A stretch of DNA of 64,000 nucleotides from positions 124,001-188,000 of the forward strand of contig NW_026570382.1 in the NCBI RefSeq assembly GCF_019649055.1, in the 5' to 3' direction. This document shows positions 23,320 to 33,411 of this stretch, one piece after another (the stretch's first letter is position 1; every line of letters begins with the position of its first letter). The notes beneath the pieces are model-generated. The model was not told the origin of the DNA, did no database searches, and worked only from the letters and a program-made list of their open reading frames with translations. The translations under genes and the position numbers were made by a program. This stretch comes from Paramacrobiotus metropolitanus (lineage: Eukaryota; Tardigrada; Eutardigrada; Parachela; Macrobiotidae).

Positions 23320-24530
23320 GAACCATTTCTCTTAACAAGAAATAAATCAGGTTCTTGTTAATTCACATTTGATGAGAATGTAATGTCATTTAGATGAGAA
23401 TGTAAATTTTAGAGCTGTAAGCATAACTTTTGGATGCTCGCGGCTGCCGACATGTTAAGAGCAAGTTATAATAATCAAGCGGTTTCGCACGAAAACTTCT
23501 CAGCAGACAGCAGCTGCTCCACAGTGCGCTACCTGAATAAGCAGTTTGCACCATACTTTAACTTGTTCTGAATTTTACCTTTCCTGAACCCAAGGTGAGC
23601 CGCAAACACCAAAAAATTTATTTTAAAAGATTGGAGACCCAGTGGGGAAACCGGGTGTTAATGTATCATGTATTTGCTGCATGTATTAACTATAAAATTT
23701 TATTTAATAACCACTCAACGCATACGAATACGATACATGTACATATAGCTACCCACTAAATACATATAGCTACATCGCTATAAACTGCTATGTTCGATTT
23801 CTGCGCACGTAGTAACACTTAGAGATCAATCAAGAATATTTTTGTTCAGATGCACTTCCGACAATGGTGATAACGGCAGTCTAAAGTACTTTGGAGGGGA
23901 CCTTTAGTTTTCCCTTTATACATTACGGGAAACCTTGTGTTCCTCCGCTCATATGATGCCGCACACAATTGACTCTACAGTTTAAAACCCAGTCTACAGC
24001 TTTTACACGGTCAGTAATGAAGTTTCATATCAGACATTTTTGGTATCATGTAATCCAAAAATTTCATCTCGACATTCGCGAGCTTATATTAACCAACACT
24101 AGTTTTTCGTGGTTTCGTTAATCTCGTTATGCAAAGTATAAAGTAACGAATTATTTTCTGATGCAGCCGCTTTTATCGTCGTAAATGCTTAACCATTTGC
24201 CATTTTTTAAAATTGTAATAATTATTTTAACTCGTTCTTCAGTTGAATTGTATTCAAGCAATTTAATTCTTAACGTAACATATAAGCACATCAGCTGACA
24301 TTATGGACTTGTGGGAACTTTTTAGAACATACTAAAATGTAACATGACAAAGAATTTTTAATTGTTTCACATTATGTATTGCAGTGTGAAATGTTTCTGA
24401 ATCTCCCTGAATATTTGTACAGCGTATTGCCGCTCGGTAACGCATCTGACCGCTACAATGGGTATCACAAGTACACATATTATAAGCTCTATTATTTAAT
24501 TAACTGCGTGAACCTTCATTATTGACTTAC
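23320..24530. other. No gene seen
   Basis: AT-rich intergenic DNA upstream of the LRR gene. No repeats shared with the rest of the window were noticed. Confidence 0.45.
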
Positions 24531-24597
24531 CTGTTTCACCGGATGTAAAACGAAACATACAAGATATAACAAAAATAAACCACAGTGAGCGCCTCAT
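24531..24597 (-). other. Orphan signal-peptide exon
   Basis: An ATG at 24597 opens MRRSLWFIFVISCMFRFTSG, a good signal peptide, and ends in a phase-1 splice donor ACAG|GTAAGTC. This is the same layout and phase as exon 1 of the LRR family genes. No matching large exon lies downstream on the minus strand before 23319. It could be a leftover of a deleted family member or the first exon of an unseen gene. Confidence 0.45.
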
Positions 24598-25435
24598 GAC
24601 TGAATTTTCATAAAAGTCTGATAAACAACACTCACTCACAGCGTTTGCCGAATAAAAAAAACATACTAAGCGAGTTACCAACTGGCAGTTCACCAACTGT
24701 TACTAGTACAGCGTACTATAATTGTACCCTGTCGGTTTTATAATTACAAAATTGGAGCGTTCAGCCAGGAAAGAGTTCTGCTTTCACTCACCTCGGCCTT
24801 TCACCTTGATAAAATCTGGAGCAACACATATCAGAAAATATGACCAGGGTACTCATAAGATACGTTATCCGTATACGTTTTGTTGTCGAGTGTAGAAAGC
24901 CGTGCGAATTGTAGGAAGACTTATATAGTTGTCGCCGGCACCCTTCCTCGGATTGTTTACAGAGCATAACCTCTTAGTACAGTACTGTACGGCAGTACGC
25001 GTATTTTATAGTCCACATGAAATTCAGTTTTATCGCGGTTCAATATTATTTATTAGCTTTCCATGCAGTGTGAATAATTCGAAGAAGGCGGTTAACACCA
25101 CGCGAAGCGCCCGCTGCCATCAAAGAGCGCGGATGCTTTTCCGACATGCACGGCCCACATGACTGGCAAAGAAAGGTGGAATCACCTTCGACGCTAAATT
25201 AGGATCAATACTTTCACCAAAGTCAAAAGACTGTTTATTTTTAAAAAAAGCAGAGCGCTAATAATTAATATAATGATTATGCTTCGTTAGAATGATTGCT
25301 TGTAAAGTGGTAAATGGTAGCTATAACACAAGCTGATGCCAACTGTCTTTTTCACAAACAGGGATGACATGGTAAATCGTTAGACAGTTAAGCCTGTACA
25401 GTGAATTCTTGTATTGCATCGGTGTCATCACATGT
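24598..25435. other. No gene seen
   Basis: Intergenic, no supportable ORF or RNA gene. Confidence 0.4.
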
Positions 25436-25495
25436 CAAAATTACGACACTGCTGATACATTCCATATTAAATGTATCAGCAGTGTCGTAATTTTG
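25436..25495. repeat. Perfect 26-bp hairpin
   Basis: 25436-25461 (CAAAATTACGACACTGCTGA then TACATT) is exactly complementary to 25470-25495 around the 8-nt loop CCATATTA. It abuts the CAAAATAGC array. It could be a recent tiny foldback element or a small-RNA precursor. Confidence 0.9.
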
Positions 25496-25690
25496 GGCTA
25501 TGGCTATTTTACCCCAGTATTCTGCAGTGTGGCAAAATAGCCTTTTGCTATTTTGCCCCACACTAAGTTCAAATAGCCTTCTGCTATTTTGCCCCACTAT
25601 GCGTTACATAAGCGTTTTTGTATTTTGCCGCAGTATGGTCGGCAAAATACCTCGTGGCTAGTTTGCCGCAGTATGAATTACGGTCATCTA
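25496..25690. repeat. CAAAATAGC hairpin array, copy 1
   Basis: Repeated short palindromes of the type GGCAAAATAGCCTTTTGCTA / TTTTGCCCCACA. Order and spacing match the arrays at 52985-53108 (same orientation) and 63350-63520 (inverted), including a following GGCCATCTAG-like stretch. No partner array was found for this copy. Confidence 0.8.
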
Positions 25691-25874
25691 GCACGTTGTC
25701 GCTTATTTCAGTGCCTTCGTGGGGAAGTGGGAGAAAGTGGGAGGAATGGGAAATTGTCGTTCGGCCACCAACAACTAAAATACGAGTGATTCGGCACCAT
25801 GGCAATGCTTTGGCGTAACAAAAACTGTGCAATTAAGCAATTGCCAAATACTTTACAATTTTTAAGTAAACTAT

Positions 25875-26456
25875 CGCGTGTGTAACCGTCCAAAACGAAC
25901 AGTCGTCTGAGACGACCGCCGGTCGTTTCAGCCTCTAAACCGTCCGAAACGACCGAGGGCCGCCAAAACGACCGCCGTAAATTTTGCTCTATCGGTCGTA
26001 AACAAAACAAATGAATGTAAATTTGTATACGGTCGTTTCCGCCGGTGTGTAATTTCGTGCCCGGTCGTTTCTGCCCAAGTGTAATTTCGTGTCCGGTCGT
26101 TTCTGCCGGAGTGTAATTTCGTGCCCGGTCGTTTCTGCCGCAGCGTAATTTTGTATCCGGTCGAATTAATCAGTCGGTCGAATTTGAATTCTGCACTAAT
26201 TAGACTCCGACAGAAACGACCGGGCACGAAATTTCAATCAGGCAGAAACGACCTGACACGAAATTACGTTCCGGCTGAAACTATAGTATACAAATTTACA
26301 TTCATTTGTTTTATTTACGACCGATAGAGCGAAAAAACTGGTAGGGCAAAATTTGGGGCGGTCGTTTTGGCGGCCCCTGGTCGTTTCGGACGGTTTAGAG
26401 GCTGTAACGACCGGCGGTCGCCTCAGACGACTGGTCGTTTTGGACGGTTACACGCG
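25875..26456. repeat. Foldback element with internal 27-31-bp subrepeats
   Basis: The ends are inverted: CGCGTGTGTAACCGTCCAAA at 25875, mirrored by TTTGGACGGTTACACGCG at 26456. The arms (about 290 bp each) contain subrepeats CGGTCGTTTCTGCC..GTAATTTCGTG. Both strands therefore encode the same MPGRFCRS peptide, an effect of the palindrome. Confidence 0.85.
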
Positions 26457-27419
26457 TGCTCCCATCCCCAGCCTATTTTTCTGTCACTCTCTCTGAGTGG
26501 GGAATGGGGACTATTAGGTCACCTGGGTAGACCGGTGAGTCTGGTTACATCACCCGGTCCGGCGAAATTCTCCGGAAAAAATGCGCAATTTCGCGTCCCG
26601 TCTGCTTTGGCTGCTGGGACCGGTTATTGCCGGGTTCATTAGGTTACCCTACTAGGTTACCCCGGTTATTAATATAGGAAATACTCCCCAACGCGATGTT
26701 CCGATAATCCGATTCGTGGTTGATTCTTTCGGATAAAGTACCTGTTTTCTGAGGTTCCGCCCGGGCGGAACCTGTCCGGGTTAGTCCTGGGTTGTGGTAG
26801 CAGACAGTGAATAAGCGAAATGAGTCAAGAAGCCATCCGTTTTTCCGGGATTTTTGTCCGAGAAAAACCCGTATTTTCATCTCCGACCCCCTGACTGGAC
26901 ATCGAAGTAGCGCAAATGTTTGACAGATCTGTTCAAAAGTTTGAAAAACCAGTTCGTCCGGTGCATTTGGGTTTTACCCGGGTAAGTCCGGTCACCTAAC
27001 GGCAGCTGATCGTAGCTGTCGGATTTGCTCAAACCTGGATATCCGTCCCGACCGAAACCGCCAATTCATGTCACGTCGCCAATTCAATGTGTATTAGGAA
27101 ACAGGGGTTGTTAGGCCGCTAATTGTTGATTCGGGTAACTCCGGGGAGATCGATCCGGGTGGCTCCATTTGCCCCATTCGAGTGTGGTAAAGCGGTCTGC
27201 TGAATCCACTTTCCTATGTTTATCCGGACAAAGCCCTCGAGCTTCCCTTCCGGATACACCTAATTGGGTAGCTGACTCAGATTTGTAACGGACAACTCGG
27301 GCCCATAGGGCTATTCCACCGAGTCGCTACGGGTAAGTCCGGCTAGCTAGATTACCCAGGGTTCGCTGACCGGGTACCTCTATTGTAAGTCCTCCGGTAG
27401 CAAAACGTGGTTGAGCGGT
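26457..27419. other. GC-rich non-coding stretch, probable transposon remains
   Basis: Rich in CCGG and GGGTTA/ACCCGG-type words, with no ORF above noise. Its composition matches the following gag fragment, so it may be the worn 5' region of that retrotransposon. Confidence 0.35.
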
Positions 27420-27590
27420 CGACTTTAACCGCCCAAAACGACTGGTCGTTTCAGCCTCTAAGCCGCCCGAAACAACCGGGGGCCGCCGAAACGACCGCCG
27501 TAAATAAATTACGATCCCGCAGAAACGGCTGGATACGAATTTACATTTCGGCAGAAACGATCGGCTGCGAATTTACACTCTGACAGAACA
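27420..27590. repeat. Partial copy of the 25.9-kb foldback arm
   Basis: CGACTGGTCGTTTCAGCCTC, GGCCGCCGAAACGACCGCCG and CAGAAACG..GAATTTACA blocks match the left arm at 25890-26040 in order. The inverted second arm is missing. Confidence 0.75.
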
Positions 27591-27599
27591 CACACTCCC

Positions 27600-27946
27600 G
27601 GCTGTGCCAGCTCCCGGCTGTGCCAGCTCCCGGCTGTGCCAGCTCCCGGCTGTGCCAGCTCCCGGCTGTGCCAGCTCCCGGCTGTGCCAGCTCCCGGCTG
27701 TGCCAGCTCCCGGCTGTGCCAGCTCCCGGCTGTGCCAGCTCCCGGCTGTGCCAGCTCCCGGCTGTGCCAGCTCCCGGCTGTGCCAGCTCCCGGCTGTGCA
27801 AGCTCCCGGCTGTGCCAGCTCCCGGCTGTGCCAGCTCCCGGCTGTGCCAGCTCCCGGCTGTGCCAGCTCCCGGCTGTGCCAGCTCCCGGCTGTGCCAGCT
27901 CCCGGCTGTGCCAGCTCCCGGCTGTGCCAGCTCCCGGCTGTGCCGT
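27600..27946. repeat. 16-bp minisatellite, about 21-22 copies, nearly perfect
   Basis: The unit is CCCGGCTGTGCCAGCT. One variant base is seen (GTGCAAGCT near 27799). Since 16 is not a multiple of three, all frames stay open on both strands and give a 16-residue repeat; these frames are not genes. Confidence 0.95.
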
Positions 27947-27999
27947 TCCCGGCATCGTAGCGAGTATCCCCCAGCTGATTGCCTGTGACCACCGGGTAC

Positions 28000-28265
28000 C
28001 GTTTTAAGTGTAACGACTGGGCTGACGTAGATTGATGGGTAAATCTATCCGACGGTTTTACGTGCAGAACGGCCAACTGGATAAAGCCAACATGACTAAA
28101 CCGGAAGCAGCATTTTCCGGCTCCGTCCTGGAGTGGTACGAGAACCATTCGACTCTCGAGCGTGAAGAAAGTTGGCCCGTCAATGAATGGCTGGACAGAT
28201 TTAGCGACCGATTTGCGAAACGCAAGCAGGTTAACGCTACACAGGAGATGAGCAACCACATCTAC
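28000..28265 (+). pseudogene. Retrotransposon gag (capsid) fragment
   Basis: The frame MMGKSIRRFYVQNG... contains EAAFSGSVLEWYENHS and WPVNEWLDRFSDRFAKRKQ. This is the pattern of Ty3/gypsy-type gag capsid: A...L.G.AL.WY, then W..F...F..RF. A TGGCA-rich element replaces the rest from about 28270. The WPVN-W segment is echoed in the decayed gag of the 53-61 kb element on the minus strand (WPVNVWLKKFEERFTDK, near 59230), so the two are related. Confidence 0.65.
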
Positions 28266-28270
28266 CGCTT

Positions 28271-28530
28271 GGGGGCAGGGGATAAAAGGTGGCAGTGGCA
28301 CCTGCCACTGGCAACTGCCACCGGCAGTGGCATTTGCCACTACGCGTTCTGGCAAGCGATAAAACATGGCAGCTGCCAAAAATTCAGAATTAGCTAGAGA
28401 CGATTCTGCCATCCAAGGATAAGGTCTAGAGGGAGAATCTTTGCATTTTCCCAGATCGTCTCCATAGAACTTATCCATGAAAACTTCAGCCAGAGTCGTG
28501 TGTCCGCGCGTGGACCAAGTCAGGCACAAC
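28271..28530 (+). mobile_element. TGGCA-rich palindromic element, copy 1
   Basis: GGGGGCAGGGGATAAAAGGT starts a run of overlapping palindromes (GGCAGTGGCACCTGCCACTG etc.), then GGCAAGCGATAAAACATGGC and, after a short spacer, GAGACGATTCTGCCA. Homology with copy 2 continues through CCCAGATCG and CAGAGTCGTG, to about 28530. Confidence 0.75.
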
Positions 28531-29006
28531 AAACCGAAATTATGAAAAACAATCCAAATACGAGGGATGCCGAGCCAACTGAATGTCGAGTGTTGGTCCT
28601 CTGATCCAAAACTGATAAAAAAATTGAACTCAGCCAGAATAAAAAAATATGTTTCTGTAGTCAACCTATCGAAATCATCAGACGTAGTCACTGTCACGGA
28701 ATACATCTGTAGTACGGACTAGTACCTGTTGCACATAAACAATTATAAGCAGACGAGCAGCTTGTCTGCCAGAATCATCCGCGCTGGCCTTTCCCCCGTC
28801 GTTGTTCTGCCACCACAATCTGGATCGGAAATAAAGCCTTTGAACAATCTCAGACGGCGCTTTGTACGCCAATGCGGCCACAAGTGCCCCATTCATCAGT
28901 TAACAAAGGCGCTCCGGCTTGCAATGCGTCCACTGCGGCAGCGGCTCTGATTGCGCTCTCGAATGATTTTCAGCATGTCTTCACTATTTACAGAGATTTG
29001 CACACC

Positions 29007-29043
29007 CGACTACAGCGTTCGTGTTGAACGAACGCTGTAGTCG
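29007..29043. repeat. Perfect 15-bp hairpin
   Basis: CGACTACAGCGTTCG (29007-29021) pairs exactly with CGAACGCTGTAGTCG (29029-29043) around the loop TGTTGAA. Confidence 0.9.
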
Positions 29044-29409
29044 AGTAGCCTTAGGCATCCGTATCAGTTTAAGTACAGCACCGAATCAAAAATTTGAACG
29101 ATAGACAATGACTTTGTTAACTTTTCGTTTGGTTTTATGACAAATATAGCATCGTCGTCAAACATGCTTGTTTTAGACTGCGTTTACCTACAGACTACAG
29201 CTCAAAGAATAGTCAATTATTCAATAGACCTTCAGGATATGTCATGTGTCATCCAAGGTTTGCCGAATTGGCTGCTCTTATCTGAATGGACGCTTTTATA
29301 ATACTGTCGCAGTGTCGCACTACCGTGTTTCGGTCATGAGCGGAACTGATTCTGGGTGTACAAATTCTGGATTCTGGGTGTTATGTATTCTGTGACAGCT
29401 GCGCTTGCT

Positions 29410-29680
29410 GAGCAGCGCTTGTTGCACTGAAAAGCGCGGGCACGACTCCGGCTACGGGCTCCATGGATAAATTCTATAGAGTCGATCTGGGATAATACAA
29501 GATTTCCCCTATACATGGAACTTGTCGTTGTTTGACAGAATCGTCTCTCGCGGAATTTTAATTTTTGGTAGTTGCCATGTTTTATCGCTTGCCAGAACGC
29601 GTAGTGGCAAATGCCAATGCCGGTGGCAGTTGCCAGTGGCAGGTGCCACTGCCACCTTTTATCCCCTGCCCCGCTTGGGG
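29410..29680 (-). mobile_element. TGGCA-rich palindromic element, copy 2 (inverted)
   Basis: Reverse complement of copy 1: GACAGAATCGTCTCTCGCGG, then GCCATGTTTTATCGCTTGCC, palindromic TGGCA tracts and CACCTTTTATCCCCTGCCCC. The GGGATAA / ACTCCGGC outer part also matches copy 1. Confidence 0.75.
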
Positions 29681-29707
29681 CAAGAAACGCCTGAGCAATA
29701 CTTCGAT

Positions 29708-29844
29708 GGGCAGGGGATAAAAGGTGGCAGTGGCACCTGCCAGTGGCAATTGCCACTGGCAGTGGCATCTGCCATTACAAGGTCTGGCAAACGATGAAAC
29801 GTGGCAGTTGCCAGAAATCTAAAATATATTCGGGATGATTCTGT
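29708..29844 (+). mobile_element. TGGCA-rich palindromic element, copy 3
   Basis: GGGCAGGGGATAAAAGGTGG through TGGCAGTTGCCAGAAATCTA to GATTCTGTCA; about 137 bp in the same orientation as copy 1. It shares the start and end but lacks copy 1's extension. Confidence 0.75.
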
Positions 29845-30059
29845 CAGAATCATATACAATCGGCACAAATATACATGCAGAAATTACTGAAACGTGATTG
29901 TCTTCGAAACAGTTATGAAGCTGTATGGCAGCTTGGCCAGTCCGAGCCGTCAAAGTCACCAGAAGCCTTACCACTAGTGGTAATAGTATCGGACTACCTC
30001 GATCGACTGCTTCGATCGTTTACTCTATCCGTCCGCAGAGCCACAGACCACAGAGTGTG

Positions 30060-31060
30060 GTGTAGTGCATTTCGGCTTCGCTAAATGCGGCCCAAAGTTT
30101 TAGGCCTCTGTTCACTTTACACGTCACATAACATTTCTCTTAACACACTCGCCTTCCATCCATTTTGCCTACATTTAAAATAAATTCTCTTTTAAATAAA
30201 ATTCGATAATGCAGATCTTCAAAAACGTCTCTAGAATTCAAGTTTACAAATCCTATTTACAATTAATGTTCATCAGGCTTATCTCAACTCATGCATAGCA
30301 GCATGATTGGCATTCCCGTTGACACTAACCTCACCGCAAACCGCCTTCCTCTGCCGACCGAGTATCGATCTGACTAACCAAAGCTCCCTAAGAAACCTGA
30401 AAATTTACGCTAAATTAGAACTCTCAAAAACTTTGAACCAAAACCTTTGAACAAAAAAAAAGAAAAAATTTGAAGACCTAAGAAACACTAAGAAAAGCTA
30501 AGAAAAACGTAAGAAACCTAAGAAATCTCAGAAACCTAGGAATAAAACCTAAACTACCTAATAAATCTAAAAAAACTTATGAAAAACGAATGTTTCCTCA
30601 GGTGTCTTAAGACAACTTAAAAGACAATTGAGAACGTTGTGGCACAATAAACCCAGAAAATTTGTTAACGCGAGTCGTGTGACAAATTTATAGAAGCCGA
30701 AATAAGCAGTACCCGAATTGAGCTAGAGCATGAGCCGAAAAGAGCGTTGCCCAAAGTGACTGCATCTCGGACGCAAGACGACATTGTATAGCATATAGCA
30801 TATAGCATATTGCTTTACGACATTCGGACATTGTATAGCATATGCATAATCGAAAAAGGAAAAAGTCGAAGAATCGGATGAGCCAAATATTGCAAGCTTT
30901 TTGCACTTCCCACAAAGCGTTACAACGCTTTAATTTTGTGACACCAAATTTTGTGCTGGTCAGAGTGAGCACCGGTCGACATAACTGCGTGTGGCCGAAA
31001 TTTAACACGGTCGAAGTGATCGAACGCGACCAAATTCGCCTGCGACGGATTTCGGTATTG
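30060..31060. other. No gene; A-rich degenerate repeat at 30480-30580
   Basis: Includes tandem CTAAGAAAC-like units (about 10 bp) at 30480-30580 and a TATAGCATA repeat at 30785-30840. Nothing coding is supportable. Confidence 0.5.
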
Positions 31061-31150
31061 TGGCAGCTGCCACTTTTTATCGCTTGCCACTATGCTGCCA
31101 TTGCCAGTGGCAATTGCCAGTGGCAGGTGTCACCTTTTATCCCCTGCCCC
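31061..31150 (-). mobile_element. TGGCA-rich palindromic element, copy 4 (inverted)
   Basis: TGGCAGCTGCCACTTTTTAT, CGCTTGCC, TGGCAATTGCCAGTGGCAGG and CCTTTTATCCCCTGCCCC: the core of the family, inverted relative to copy 1. It directly abuts the 51-bp minisatellite at 31151. Confidence 0.75.
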
Positions 31151-31400
31151 AGAGCACACAGCCCGCTAAGTGAGCGAGTGACCGAAGTATCGTTACTGTA
31201 CAGAGCACACAGCCCGTTAGGTGAACGAGTGACCGAAGTACCGCTACTGCCCAGAGCACACAGCCCGCTAAGTGAACGAGTGACCGAAGCATCGTTACTG
31301 TCCAGGGCACACATCCCGTTAGGTAAACAGTTAACCAAAGTACCATTACTGTCCAGCACACGTAGCCCGCTAGGTGGTTGAGTGACCCAACTACCACCAG
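31151..31400. repeat. 51-bp minisatellite, locus 2
   Basis: Five units built on CACAGCCCGTTAGGTGAACG and AGTGACCGAAGTA..TTACTGTCCAG. The minus-strand translation gives TSVTRSPNGLCALYSND, the same 17-residue pattern as locus 1 (14170-14690). The sequence after the array (AGGTTGAAATTTA) resembles the end of locus 1 (AGGTTGAGATTCA). Confidence 0.85.
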
Positions 31401-31649
31401 CATCCATTGCAAGCATTCCTTAGGTTGAAATTTAGTACCTGGTAGACTCAGAGTCGGGATGGAAAAGTTAACAAAATCCCCTCTCAGTCAACGTGAATGC
31501 GTCTGAGTGCAGAAAAGCCATAAATTCACTTTTTATCCTATCTGCGTTTTAGCGCTATTTTCAGACCATTTTGTTTCGCTGAAGGAATAAGCTATTAACT
31601 AAATAACTTATCGAAATCATTTGAATAACCCAGCCGTAGACTGGGGACC

Positions 31650-31687
31650 ACAAGAAACGCGGAGGCGAAGCCGAGGCTGTTTCTTGT
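31650..31687. repeat. Conserved 38-bp hairpin, copy 2
   Basis: 37/38 identical to 14883-14920 (T/C difference after ACAAGAAACG), with unrelated immediate flanks. Confidence 0.85.
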
Positions 31688-32035
31688 GAACACATAATAT
31701 AGTATATTCCTTTGCCACAAGAAGGCTGAAAACAACATTTTGATACAGCAGCTCAGATTTGCTGGGCTGTACTCTACTCTGGCAAATACGGTCGGAGGTG
31801 CCTTCCCAAAAACCAGGAAAATGCTCGGCATTTCTTGGTTTCTGTAATAGCTGTTTCACATGCTTGCTAAGAACGCATCACATAGCGACGGGCTACGCCA
31901 GTAACTGACATTCTAAAATGATATCCGGCTTATGTGTACTGGTTCGTATCCGCTTTTTTTGCCCATTCATTCTGACAAGGACGGTGGAGCTTATTTCCAG
32001 GTCATTGATGCTAAAACTACTCGTATCAAGGGCAT
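31688..32035. other. No gene seen
   Basis: Spacer between the hairpin and the SINE-like duplication. Confidence 0.35.
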
Positions 32036-32212
32036 GTGAGCAGAGAAGCGGCTCACGTAAAGCGACAAAATCTTTCAAAGGATTTCAACGTATTGCGCCG
32101 TGGTGCAGTGGTACTGCCTACGCGGATCTAACGACGTAGCCGGGGTTGGATTCCCCCATCGGCGCCTTTTTCAGCCGTTTCTCTGTTTCCCTCGGATTGC
32201 GCCCTGCTTAGA
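32036..32212 (+). mobile_element. tRNA-derived SINE-like unit, copy 1
   Basis: A 177-bp unit with a 72-nt tRNA-like core (32095-32166): A-box-like TGGTGCAGTGG, a CTACG..CGTAG stem with a 12-nt loop, and a B box damaged here (GGTTGGATTCC). The ends GCGCCG and CGGCGC pair like an acceptor stem. It is repeated almost exactly at 32398. Confidence 0.65.
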
Positions 32213-32397
32213 TGGTAGCAGATCGTGGTTCGATCACGGACCTATGGTATGAGACTGGTGTGCTAACCTCGAACGGGAGGAACAGAGCAAAAACGAATAA
32301 AAGGATAAAATGAATGGAGGATGCGGTGAGCCGGAGCCGCCGCTTGAAGGATCGCTTCATCACGCTACGAGGACGTAGCGAAAGCTGCAAAGGGGGT

Positions 32398-32574
32398 GTG
32401 AGGAGAGAAGCGGCTCACGTACAGCGACAAAATCTTTCAAAGGATTTCAACATATTGCGCCGTGGTGCAGTGGTACTGCCTACGCGGATCTAACGACGTA
32501 GCCGGGGTTCGATTCCCCCATCGGCGCCTTTTTCAGCCGTTTCTCTGTTTCCCTCGGATTGCGCCCTGCTTAGA
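32398..32574 (+). mobile_element. tRNA-derived SINE-like unit, copy 2
   Basis: Second copy, with an intact B box GGTTCGATTCC. The tRNA-like core is 32457-32528. Oversized anticodon loop and imperfect D and T stems argue against a working tRNA. The tail TTTTTCAGCCGTTTCTCTGT is shared with copy 1. Confidence 0.65.
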
Positions 32575-32822
32575 GGCATATAATTCTTTGAATGTTTGCA
32601 GTTTGCGCTCGGAACTTAACAGTTAACATGACAGAAATTGGTGTAAAATTGAAACTTGTTTAATCGGGAATTCTAATGCGCTACTTCTGATTCCATAGAG
32701 CATACTGAATACATATTTGAATGCCATGTTTAACATCGACCACCCCCAGTTTGACAAGCGTTCTTCAGTTGCATTCTGAACAGCTCCGAAATCTGCCTTG
32801 CGTTTGTGTTCCAGTCATCACA

Positions 32823-33166
32823 ATGCAGCTAGAATCTAAGAATATCGTTGTGCACGAGTATCTGTACAGTAATCATCAACAGGTAAAGTTTACAATGCGA
32901 TGGACTATCGAGGATTTTTCACTGCACCGCGGTATTTATGAGATCTTGTTTAACGACGGCATCACCATGGAAGAGCTGGGTTTCGGAAACTGCGAGGGGC
33001 GCTGGCGTATGGGGATTATTCCATGTAAATGGTCAGGCATGGGGGATCTTTACGATGAAGACCCGGCAAACTACGCTCAGGCTGTTTACTTATCGTTGAC
33101 TGATAAGGAATTCCCTGCCATGAAGTACACAGGACAGCAACAATTTCTTGTAGCATTTGAAATCAG
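32823..33166 (+). CDS. MATH-domain exon (first half of a MATH domain)
   Basis: From the ATG at 32823 the frame encodes about 115 residues with MATH/TRAF-domain character (VKFTMRWTIEDFSL, RWRMGIIPCKW, YAQAVYLSLTDKEFPA, FLVAFEI). It ends in a good donor, ATCAG|GTCAGT, at 33166. MATH domains bind substrates in SPOP-like Cullin-3 adaptors. The exon stops where the last strands of the domain should follow. The missing part is resembled by the start of the BTB frame at 34673 (SWGRHGIINHAELFDQLEDE), suggesting both halves were once one MATH-BTB gene. I cannot find an in-frame acceptor to prove that. An alternative splice leads to the Ulp1-like exon at 33412, in frame. Confidence 0.6.
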
Positions 33167-33411
33167 GTCAGTTATTTGTGCAAATACGTCGTGATATGTG
33201 AAATGTAAAGTAGATTCGTGGACATACACTGCACTTAACCGCATCCCAGGAAAAAATATATTTGCAATAATACGAGTAGTATTTCTTAGCGTTTTCTAAA
33301 TGACAAAACTTTCGGTGCACTGCATTGATTATGCACATATTTAAAAAAGATCACTTCTATGCGCCAGTAAATTCGCCGCCAAAAATTAAAATTTATACTT
33401 TTAAATTGCAG

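Noticed and set aside
25496-25690. CRISPR-like array of spaced repeats
   Set aside because: The genome is eukaryotic; the repeats are palindromic with no unique spacers of constant length and no cas genes.
25928-26327. The same MPGRFCRS protein on opposite strands
   Set aside because: The two frames are the arms of one palindromic element.
27509-28706. Long open frames (up to 377 codons) through 27.5-28.7 kb on both strands
   Set aside because: They are produced by the 16-bp repeat, which has no stop in any frame; the flanking parts show no coding resemblance.
32095-32528. Functional tRNA genes
   Set aside because: The anticodon loop would be 12 nt, D and T stems are imperfect, and the unit is repeated with long shared flanks, which points to a SINE.
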